Shown piece by piece: positions 56,728 through 64,000 of a stretch of 64,000 nt of DNA. A program made the translations under genes and the position numbers. The notes under the pieces are model-generated. The model worked only from the letters and a program-made list of their open reading frames with translations, had not been told where the DNA came from and made no database searches. Origin of the DNA: Ceratopteris richardii (lineage: Eukaryota; Streptophyta; Polypodiopsida; Polypodiales; Pteridaceae); assembly GCA_020310875.1 (NCBI GenBank), contig CM035439.1, positions 144,559,226 through 144,623,225 of the forward strand, given 5' to 3'. How positions within the stretch are numbered: the stretch's first letter is position 1; every line of letters starts with the position of its first letter.

Positions 56728-57293
56728 GGATTCGCGGCCTATGAGACAGCGCAGCAGGAGGTGCACATTGAAGTCTGGAACTGCAATGGATCTTTGTGCA
56801 CAATCCAGGGCGCCTCGAGGAGGTGATGGAGGGAAGAGACATTATCTTCTTGACAGAGACACACGAGAGCCCGGGGAGGAGCCTACCGATGATTGAGGGC
56901 TATATGTGGGAGTCAGCTCACCGCCGCCAGATGAGACAACGCACCACACGAGGATAAGGAGGAGTAGCCGTGCTCTACAGACAGTCACTACAGCACAGGG
57001 TACAAGTGGTGGCCAGAGACCCAGAGGCACGTTTCATGTGGATACGCCTCCAGCTATGAGAGGAGAGAGCAGCGTACTTTGCCGTATGCTATATTGCACC
57101 CATTGGTTCGCGCTTCACACATTCCCCCGAGCAGCTATCAGGGGGGAAGGGACCAGACACCACATCCCCATATGACTGCATCAGTGACACGATTATGGAG
57201 TATACCGGGATGGGTGAAGTCTTCCTTGTAGGAGACTTCAATGCACGCACTTAGAGCCACCAGTGTGATATCTACGACTTTGACGACCCTAAG

Positions 57294-57998
57294 ATGCTTC
57301 GTACCATAGAGGACATGCCTACACTCAGAGCCTCAGCCGACACCGCCACACCCACCTCATACGGCCGACACCTACTCCAGATGGGAGCAGCACACCGTCT
57401 CGTTATATATAATGGGATGGGGACTTGGCCCACCTCGAGCGGTCTCACCTGCATTCCACCCACGACACCACATGGGGGCAGTGTGGTAGACTATGTTATC
57501 GGACCCCCGGAGGCGACACATCTCATCACCTCATTCACTATCCCATCCTTACCGATTGGAGCTGATCACGCATATCTTGCCCTATCCATTCGCGGCTCAC
57601 CATGCACATCCCACCCCGTTACCATACAGCCACGAACTCATACCACCATTCACTTTAGACATGAGCTAGCACATATCTATAGCTCCCATGTTCGAGAGCG
57701 CATCTACTCCCTTGATCCCTCTGCCTCCTTGGACACCTTCACCGCCCACTTCTCCTCGATCCTCCATACATCTGCTACTCTCAGCTTCCCATACACCACC
57801 CACAGCACTCACATTCGACACGGCTGGGACATACACCCCAGAATAGATGGTACGATGAGGAGTGTAGGCGACTATACCGACATCTCAGAGCACAGAGTAT
57901 CTTGGGATCCATCACAGAGAGGGAAGCACGACGACAGATGCGAGCCCTCACACGCCGGAAGCGACGAGCTTTCGAGGAGCGACAGGAGGCAGAGTTGA
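57294..57998 (+). pseudogene. LINE A ORF2, endonuclease C-terminal half and linker
   Basis: Preceding sequence (57225-57255) reads VGDFNART, the APE-type GDFN motif. The open block then has HRLVIYNGMGTWPTSS, VVDYVIGPPEA (the xDY motif) and IPSLPIGADHAYLALSI, where the DH is the catalytic pair near the end of the domain. After this comes a linker (IHFRHELAHIYSS). Earlier endonuclease motifs lie in other frames (NCNG at 56779-56790 and FLTETHE near 56850), so several frameshifts have occurred. The enzyme nicks target DNA to start reverse transcription. Confidence 0.8.
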
Positions 57999-58135
57999 TC
58001 GACCTTCTCATGAGTAGGGATTGTGCCACCGCATGGAGGGCACTACGTGAGCCACGCCCATCTACACCCATAGCAGATCCTCCGACTTGGCACACCTACG
58101 CCCAGAGGTTATATGACGTCCCATGACAGCCACCA

Positions 58136-59836
58136 TTGCCGATTCCTTCCACACCGCGTCCTGTGATATCCACCCTCTTCACGGCAGGCATGGTACGACA
58201 GGCTATCCATAGACTACAGCATGGCCGCTCAGCAGACCACACGGGGCTACAGGGAGAGCACTTCATATATGCAGCAGATGTAGTTTCCCACTTGATCGCC
58301 CATCTATTCAACCGTGCTTTGGTTGAGGGGTTACCCGACTCATGGACTATGCATACCATTATGCCTATCCATAAGTCCGACGATATGATGGACCCAAGGA
58401 ACTACAGGACTATTATGATAGGCCATATCCTTGCCAAGATATATGGGGCAGTACTAGAGGCAGAGCTCAGTACACACGCTGAGGCAGCTCGGATCAGAGA
58501 ACCCGGCCAGGCAGGCTTCCGCCGCACTTTCTCCACCATCGACCACATCTTCGTGCTTCGTTGCTTGATTGAGAACGCGAAGGCGAGGAAGCAGAGACTA
58601 TACTGTTGCTTTGTGGATTTCCGCAAAGCCTTCGACATGGTCCCTCGAGAGAGACTACTACGGAGGCTCCAGGAGTTACAGCTACCATCAGACATGCTAT
58701 GGGCCATCCACTCTTTGTATGCACGAGTCACAGGCAGGGTACGCTGCCCCGGCGGTTTATCAGACAGCCTTGTTAGCACCATTGGTGTGAAACAAGGTTG
58801 CCCTCTCTCACCCACTCTCTTCGGTCTCTACATCGACGAGATCACGGAGTATATACAGCGAGCAGGAGGGCAAGGAGGAGACCTCCGAGGTATGCCAGTA
58901 CACATCCTATTATATGCTGATGACATTGTCCTGCTTTCAGAGTCACAGGAGGGGTTGCAGTCACATTTACAGGGGCTCGATACCTTTTGCATGGAGAGAG
59001 GACTCACAGTGAACCTTGGCAAGACCAAGGTCATGATCTTCCATACCTCCAGGACAATACGCCATCGTGCCTCTTTCACGGCAGCGGGAGGACAGATACA
59101 GGTAGTGGACTCCTACATCTACCTAGGTGTCACCTTCTCGGGCAACACAAGGGTATTCTCCATGGCACAGGCCGCGAGAGATAGATTGACGCGAGGCTAT
59201 GCGGCACTTGCAGGATTGGAGCCCCAGACTAAGGGGTGGCTCTTTGACACTCTAGTGACACCCGCATTGATGTACGCAGCGGCAGTATGGGCACCAGGGA
59301 TCACAGAGGCGATGTGGGCGCAGATTGAGAGGCCCCATGTCACCATGATCTCATGCTTGTTGCGCAGCAAGCCCTCCGTTCCACATGACATTATACGAGC
59401 TGAGCTTGGCACACCACCGATGCTAGTGGACGCCCTCTTCCAGTTGGTGACTTTTATTCTGAGAGTCAGAGAGCTCCCCACCAGCAGACTCACCAGGCTT
59501 GCATTTGAGAGCTCTAGACATTTGGCAGAGACAGGGCATGAGAGAGTATGGTATGCACAGACTTACCGATGGTTAGCAGACCATGGCATGAGCGTTACGG
59601 ATCTCCCCCCTTTTCAGCATGACCTCTCTTCCCCCCACATTACCCTCTCTCGTTCGGAGAGAAATAGGATCATCCGTCAGGACCTACTACAGATACACGT
59701 CAGGGAGACATGGATAGCACCACGGGAGCCTCTTCCCACAAAGAGGCAACACTACAGAGAGCACTTCTTGACTCTGAAAGCGGATGGTTTTCATTCAGAG
59801 ACCACGATACATGGATACATATATGGCACTAGCTGA
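58136..59836 (+). pseudogene. LINE A ORF2, reverse transcriptase
   Basis: Open over 566 codons. RT blocks in order are LQGEHF, MPIHKSDDMMDPRNYRTI, GQAGFRRTFSTIDHI, CFVDFRKAFDMVPRERL (catalytic Asp), GVKQGCPLSPTLFGLYID, LLYADDIVLLSES (catalytic YADD at about 58912-58923), GLTVNLGKTKVMIF and IYLGVTFSG. It makes cDNA at the nicked target site. The frame shifts near 59800, where the C-terminal part goes on in another frame. The RT itself shows all catalytic residues and may have lost function only recently. Confidence 0.93.
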
Positions 59837-60101
59837 GAGAGTGGCCATTGGGAAGCTCAGAGTATTATCACACCCGCTCGAGATTGAGGTTGGGCGAGCC
59901 ACACATACCCCGAGGGATGAGAGATTATGCAGGATATGTAGAGAGGAGGTGGAGGACGAGGAGCACTACACATGTAGATGCCAGGCATATGAGGACATCA
60001 GAGACCGCTACCCACAGCTCTTCAGGGGGCCCAGAGAGATCAGGGCTTTATTGGGGACAGAGGACCAGCGCCCTCTAGGTCGTTTTCTAGTAGAGCTCTA
60101 G
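59784..60101 (+). pseudogene. LINE A ORF2 C-terminal zinc-knuckle part
   Basis: Reads MALAERVAIGKLRVLSH, then CRICREEVEDEEHYTCRC, a CX2CX8HX4C knuckle typical of the ORF2 C-terminus in L1-like elements, then FLVEL and a stop. It overlaps the RT frame by about 50 bases in a different frame, so a frameshift separates them. Knuckles of this sort bind LINE RNA. Confidence 0.85.
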
Positions 60102-60108
60102 TGCCGCC

Positions 60109-60354
60109 GTGCATCACTCCTCCACCAGCAGATGGAGATACACCTCGCCCCCCCTCCCTCAGACTTATATTACAGATTTTTTCATACTCACAGCCACTCG
60201 AGGACCCAGCTGGATGCGGGGTGTCACATTACACATAGCAGAGGAGCTTAAACGACAGCGTCGACGACCGAGACCCCCCCCCCCCCCCCCCGAGTCCGGA
60301 GAGCCCGTCCACATCAGAGAGAGATTCAGGCGATTCACGCACGCCATGACATAG
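60109..60354 (+). pseudogene. LINE A ORF2 tail with PIP-box-like motif
   Basis: Reads LPQTYITDFFILTATRG. QTYITDFF fits the PCNA-binding consensus Q-x-x-[ILM]-x-x-[FY]-[FY]. It is followed by GVTLHIAEELKRQRRRPR, a basic stretch also seen in copy B (RGLTLHRAAAQRARRRPR). It lies in a frame different from the zinc-knuckle piece. Whether it is the very C-terminus of ORF2p or a separate small frame cannot be told from this copy. Confidence 0.6.
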
Positions 60355-60682
60355 AGATACAAAGACGTCAGCAGCGCACCCCTATCGATTTGGATGCTCA
60401 GAGCATTTTGAGGATCGCCATGATGCCTTACCCACCGATGCATTATATCCTACACCCACTCCAGGCATTTAGTGGGTTGTGATACCATCGAGCCTCCCCT
60501 CCCTATGCATATCATATTTGTATCTCACCCATTGAGCATATAGAGTGCATACCCATAGCACCCCACACCCTTGATACCAGTTACTATCCACTCCTTTTAT
60601 ACCCGTTTGCGGTACTCACACTTTATTTTCCTTTTCGGATCACAGTGGATTGGATCATACTGATGTATATGTTTTGTCTCAT

Positions 60683-60698
60683 AGGCCGATTTTGGCCT
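60683..60698 (+). other. Conserved 3' hairpin of LINE A
   Basis: aggccgattttggcct gives a stem AGGCC/GGCCT (sixth pair G-T). It sits between gttttgtctcat and ctaatagacgttaa, both shared with copies B and D. Confidence 0.65.
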
Positions 60699-60724
60699 CT
60701 AATAGACGTTAAAAAGTTTTTCTT

Positions 60725-60726
<2 letters not shown>

Positions 60727-60774
<48 letters not shown>
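60727..60774. repeat. (CT)n tail of LINE A
   Basis: About 24 CT units after agacgttaaaaag and a short TTTC run. LINE B starts directly after it. Confidence 0.95.
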
Positions 60775-60777
<3 letters not shown>

Positions 60778-61300
60778 ACAGCAGCATACGAGAGGCGAGA
60801 GCGGTCACTACAGCCCACACATCAGCCACGGGTGAGTACCCAGCAGACCATTACCCAGTTCTTTCAGCGAGCGGAGCTAGATCAGAGAGGTCCTTCTAGA
60901 GGGCTCACACTCCACCGGGCAGCAGCACAGAGAGCACGACGTCGACCACGCATGGTAGGATATCGTCGACCGCGACTATATCAGGAGGATATCTCACGCA
61001 TCAGGACAGCCTACGACCACATGATGGAGCATAGGCGTTCCACCACCCCTTGGGTTGTCTTCCTTCAGGAGGCACTCAGACCACCTTCGATGTACCACAT
61101 ACTACACCCACCTCCCCCCATCACCAGTAGCTATGGTGTTTTGCTCACTCATATTACGGATCCCCCTGTATTAGGTGGCCACTATCTGCTGAGTCAGAGC
61201 CACTTCTCCCCAGCCTTTTACCAACCCTTGATAGCTTTGTGTTTATTTCATTTCATTTTCTACACATGGTTACTACACTTGTACATGGCTTTTGTCTCAT

Positions 61301-61316
61301 AGGCCAAGTTTGGCCT
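61301..61316 (+). other. Conserved 3' hairpin of LINE B
   Basis: aggccaagtttggcct: a 6-bp stem AGGCCA/TGGCCT with an AGTT loop, in the same place relative to the tail as in copies A and D. Confidence 0.65.
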
Positions 61317-61332
61317 CCAGAAGACGTTAATA

Positions 61333-61335
<3 letters not shown>

Positions 61336-61419
<84 letters not shown>
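61336..61419. repeat. (CT)n tail of LINE B
   Basis: CT run with one CA interruption near 61373, followed by a short C-run. The next element begins here. Confidence 0.95.
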
Positions 61420-61421
<2 letters not shown>

Positions 61422-61429
61422 CCCCCCCG

Positions 61430-61678
61430 TTGCCTGCAGCAAACCCCTCCCTCAGCCCGTCGCCTGTAGCAGACCCCTCCCTCAGCCCTCGTCCTGCCCG
61501 CAACCCTACCTGCGCGTGCCCGCCACTGCCCGCTACCCTACCTGCGCCTGCCCGCCACTGCCCGCAACCCTACCCGCGCTTAATCGCCACCTGTGCGCCA
61601 CCCCTGCCATCGGCCTGCAGCCTACCCTGTCTGCCCGTAGTCGATCTCCAGGAGACGCACGAACCCTAACCCTAGCAG

Positions 61679-61680
<2 letters not shown>
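61430..61680 (+). repeat. GC-rich short tandem repeats in LINE C leader
   Basis: Two units of 30 bp (ccctccctcagccc-type, from 61430) are followed by about two units of 32 bp (cctgcgcgtgcccgccactg-type, from 61507). Repeated GC-rich monomers in a LINE leader often act as promoter units; that role is inferred here. Short ccctaaccctag precedes the C-run. Confidence 0.6.

Positions 61681-61714
<34 letters not shown>
61681..61714. repeat. Poly-C run
   Basis: 34 consecutive C residues; the true length is uncertain because such runs are prone to sequencing error. Confidence 0.95.
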
Positions 61715-61715
<1 letters not shown>

Positions 61716-61854
61716 CCATCAGCTTGACGCTTGCTCGATGCCCCCCCAAAAATACCTCCACCCCGATCTGCCCACCAACATTGCCAATCCCCCATGCCCA
61801 GTAACCCTTTTCAAAACCATACCCTAACTCGACATCATGATCCTATATCCATAC

Positions 61855-62078
61855 GACCCTAACCCTAACCCTAACCCTAGGATACCCAAAAAACCTAAAC
61901 CTAACCCTAAATCTAACCTAACCCTAACCCTAACCTTAGCCTTGACCCTAACCCTAACTTGACCTAAAAACCCTAACCCTAACCCTAAGCTAAAGCCTAA
62001 CCTGAAAATTTGAAACCCTAATCCTAATTTACACTTAACCCTAGTTTGAACTTAGGTGGAAACCCTAACCCTAACCTT
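61855..62078 (+). repeat. Telomere-like (CCCTAA)n repeats in LINE C leader
   Basis: Many CCCTAA units in short arrays (61857-61879, 61919-61937, 61949-61962, 61971-61990, 62061-62076) are mixed with variants. The main unit is the 6-mer whose complement is TTAGGG, not the TTTAGGG common in plants. They end about 30 bases before the ORF1 start. Confidence 0.85.
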
Positions 62079-62110
62079 CTCTCTCTCTCTCTCTAATCCT
62101 AAACATTGAA

Positions 62111-62908
62111 ATGGCTCCCATGGACCGGAAGGAAGTGGACGACCTTATCGCTAAAGCTCTCAAAGAGGCCAAAAAGGAAGCAGACCGCAACCTCAATATG
62201 GAGATACAAAAGATGATGGAAAAGTTCAAAGGACTCAAAGAACAAGTAATGAATAAAGTTAAAGGACTGGAAGAACAAGTGAAGACTCTCACAAAAGAAC
62301 GAGACCACTGGAGGACAGCTTATGAGCACATGAAAGAAGAGGGGGAGATCTCCAACGTGGAGATACTCAAGGAAGAAATAAAGAAGGAAATCAAAACGGA
62401 GGTAGAATCTACTCGAGAGTCATGGGTGGAAGTAGTACACAAAAGAGTTAAGAAGGAAGTAAGGGAAGACGTGCAGAAAGAAGAGCTCACACAAGTCCAG
62501 GATACACTTGAGGAGGAGAGGCTTCGACACACTCGAAGACTTCACATTCGGATTACAAGCCTACCCGAAGGGGTATCACCGGAGGCAGACGCCACTGACA
62601 TTTGCCGTCGACTTGGATACGAGAGCATGCCCTACACAGACGCATGGAGGGTGGGGAGGGATACATCACGTTTGCGAGCACTCATCCTCGAGATGAGTTC
62701 CGAGGAGGCACGGACCGCCTTTTTTAGACGTCAATCAGTACTACGTGGACTACCTGGCGGCACCCTCTACATGGACGAGGACCTCACGCGTATGCAGGTG
62801 GCACACCGACGCGCTTGCATGCCACAGATACTCCAGGCACGTCGAGAGGGGAGGAAGGCCTTTTACCGTGATGGTAAGGTCTTCATAGATGGACGCCCTA
62901 TCAAATAG
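62111..62908 (+). CDS. LINE C ORF1 protein, intact
   Basis: 265 codons. Residues about 5-140 form a long charged coiled coil (KALKEAKKEADRNLNMEIQK, EEIKKEIKTEVESTRESW). Residues about 145-200 resemble an RRM (RRLHIRITSLPE, then RALILEMSSEEARTAF), and residues 200-265 a C-terminal domain (MDEDLTRMQVAHRRACMP to VFIDGRPIK). This is the layout of L1 ORF1p, a trimeric RNA chaperone. Many plant L1 ORF1 proteins instead carry a zinc knuckle, so this type is notable. The ATG at 62111 is chosen as the first in frame after the leader. The frame is intact and ends in TAG, after which the same frame leads into endonuclease. Confidence 0.9.
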   Translation: MAPMDRKEVDDLIAKALKEAKKEADRNLNMEIQKMMEKFKGLKEQVMNKVKGLEEQVKTLTKERDHWRTAYEHMKEEGEISNVEILKEEIKKEIKTEVESTRESWVEVVHKRVKKEVREDVQKEELTQVQDTLEEERLRHTRRLHIRITSLPEGVSPEADATDICRRLGYESMPYTDAWRVGRDTSRLRALILEMSSEEARTAFFRRQSVLRGLPGGTLYMDEDLTRMQVAHRRACMPQILQARREGRKAFYRDGKVFIDGRPIK

Positions 62909-64000
62909 GGCCATGCGGCCTATGAGACATCACTACACCACGAGACACCACTCAGAGGAGCAGTGTGGAACTGCAACATGGCACTCTAGACGCGACCAGA
63001 CAGAGTCGAGGAAATCCTGGCATCACATGACTTTGCGTGCATCACAGACACACGAGAGCGCAGAGAGAGGTCTACCATGCATTGCAGGTTTTCATTGGGA
63101 ATCTGCATTCAGGACCACGACGAGACAGAGTACAGCACGAGGATCGGGAGGAGTGGCCATCGTATTTCGACAGGAGATACAGAGTCGGATCCATATTATA
63201 GGTAGAGATGAGGAGGCACGATACATGTGGGTTCGCATGGAGATAGCACAGGGGAGCTCGATTTACATTGCTATATGCTACTTCCCACCTGGCGGATCTC
63301 GATACGCAGGACAGGATCTGGGGGACCGATCCGAGATAGAGACTCACCATACACAGCGCTTTCAGATGAGATACTACATTACAGCACACTAGGTGAAGTC
63401 TTCCTTATGGGGGACTTCAATGGGTGCACTCAGTCGCATCAGTGCGAGGCATACGACATGGATCACCCACAGATCATGAGGGCCAGAGACCCCGATGAGA
63501 TTAGCACGAGCAGGGTATCAGCAGATACGGGTCAAGAGACCACCGGCTATGGCAGACATCTACTTGAGCTAGGCAGCCGACATCATCTCGTTATATATAA
63601 CGGGATGAATCGTTGGCCAGGTTCAGGCGGATTTACTTGCTTCCCTCACGGGGGAGGTGAGAGCACAGTCGACTACATTTTGGGTACTACCTCTGGAGCT
63701 TCACTCATCCCTTCACTTAGTATTGGACGACGCCCACTCGGTGCTGACCACACATTTATCACATTCACACTCTCATCTCCGATTCCATTAGAACCTCCCT
63801 CACCCACTGAGATACATACCACGATACACTTCACACACGAGCTCTCACATGTTTATGCACATCATTTACAGACCCGCCTACTCTCCCTTGATCCATTCTC
63901 ACCTTTGGACACACTTACATCACATATCACCTCCATCCTACAGGACTCAACTCTCCGCAGCTTCCCACACCGCACACATATGCACCCTCCACGCACAGGA
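62909..64000 (+). pseudogene. LINE C ORF2, endonuclease domain (partial)
   Basis: After the amber the frame reads GHAAYET and then VWNCNMAL (first endonuclease motif, Asn), and shortly after has a stop. Further motifs appear in pieces: ACITDTRE (usually ETH), GFHWESAF, YIAICYFPPGG (63260-63295), VFLMGDFNGCTQSHQC (63400-63450), LVIYNGMNRWPG, STVDYILG and LGADHTFITF (catalytic DH near 63745). The last part is open to the window edge. The enzyme is an APE-type nuclease. Confidence 0.85.

Larger units (their letters stand above)
56246..60774 (+). mobile_element. LINE copy A, nearly full ORF2, 5'-truncated in ORF1
   Basis: Order: ORF1 C-terminal half (56250-56727), amber codon, APE-type endonuclease (56728-57600, in pieces), reverse transcriptase (58136-59500), zinc knuckle (59920-59980), PIP-box-like segment (60160-60190), 3' UTR with hairpin (60683-60698) and (CT)n tail (60727-60774). 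ORF1 is of the L1 type (Transposase_22-like). There is no RNase H domain. Frameshifts and stops interrupt endonuclease and the C-terminus; the RT block is open over 566 codons. It starts within ORF1 after a 45-bp repeat, so it is 5'-truncated like most LINE insertions. Confidence 0.92.
60775..61420 (+). mobile_element. LINE copy B, 5'-truncated 3' fragment
   Basis: Starts right behind the (CT)n tail of LINE A. It encodes the ORF2 tail: VSTQQTITQFFQRAEL, a good PIP-box-like motif (QQTITQFF), then RGLTLHRAAAQRARRRPR, and stays open to about 61302. The 3' UTR has the shared tttgtctcatagg block, the hairpin at 61301-61316, agacgttaa, and a long (CT)n tail (61336-61419). The coding tail differs clearly from copy A, so it came from another source element. 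Confidence 0.8.
61421..64000 (+). mobile_element. LINE copy C, 5' end to endonuclease, runs off the right edge
   Basis: Begins after the (CT)n tail of LINE B. It has a ~690-bp leader (short GC-rich tandem repeats, a C-run, telomere-like repeats, a short CT run), an intact ORF1 (62111-62908), an amber codon, and endonuclease up to the window edge. The endonuclease N-terminal part is broken (an in-frame stop shortly after NCN, and a frameshift), but the C-terminal half is open from about 63390. The presence of the leader suggests this copy is complete at the 5' end. Confidence 0.85.

Noticed and set aside
58402-58815. Minus-strand open frame of 137 codons opposite the LINE RT
   Set aside because: Antisense shadow of the RT frame, where conserved RT blocks are read on the plus strand.
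61260-61442. Arg-Glu repeat open frame
   Set aside because: Translation of the (CT)n tail on the opposite strand.
61855-62078. True chromosome end
   Set aside because: Arrays are short, mixed with variants and followed by an intact LINE ORF1; at most this is an interstitial or leader-borne telomere-like repeat.

Overview
The window looks like plant nuclear DNA, most likely from a fern or another large-genome seed-free land plant. The grounds are a PPR repeat gene fragment of the style common in ferns, plant Ty1/copia elements primed by initiator tRNA-Met, plant Ty3/gypsy elements, tRNA-derived SINEs, and no sign of dense bacterial genes or operons. The species cannot be fixed from the sequence. 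Almost everything recognisable is repeat-derived; the only good candidate for a living host gene is a short run of exons near 53.6-54.8 kb.

Layout. 1-2834: inward part of a Ty3/gypsy fossil on the minus strand (Gag with four zinc knuckles, then protease), with its LTR probably starting at 2835. 2835-5930: no recognisable gene. 5930-6652: PPR pseudogene on the minus strand, cut by a second gypsy copy on the plus strand (6652-12430). 12430-13590: (TA)n, a small unexplained coding remnant and a three-unit tandem repeat. 13591-24583: a tandem duplication of a ~5.5 kb unit, each copy holding a piece of a SEN1/UPF1-like helicase joined to a coiled-coil gene piece. 24584-32300: mostly non-coding, with a tRNA-Trp-like relic, two tRNA-derived SINEs (one with a perfect 17-bp target duplication inside a gypsy relic), short tandem duplications and a (TA)n(GA)n tract. 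32325-37910: a very old copia relic on the minus strand. 38110-49960: a degenerate tandem repeat split by a copia element (38984-49558, minus), which is itself split by a young copia element (42514-47665, plus). 49950-51760: another old LTR-element relic. 52885-53440: a diverged tandem repeat. 53510-54778: exons of a coiled-coil host gene of unknown function, minus strand.

55375-64000 is the most interesting part: a head-to-tail series of four LINE copies (D, A, B, C), all plus strand. The family has an L1-type ORF1 (coiled coil, RRM-like and C-terminal domain), an APE-type endonuclease and reverse transcriptase ORF2 with a C-terminal zinc knuckle, a PCNA-interaction-like motif close to the C-terminus seen in three copies, a 3' hairpin with paired changes between copies, and a (CT)n tail. 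In both copies where it can be read, ORF1 and ORF2 lie in the same frame, separated by a single amber codon, with no in-frame ATG before the endonuclease. The 5' leader of copy C carries TTAGGG-type telomere-like repeats. Together these suggest a LINE family with unusual expression and targeting.

All identities, boundaries and counts are by eye. No database search, alignment program or folding program was run.
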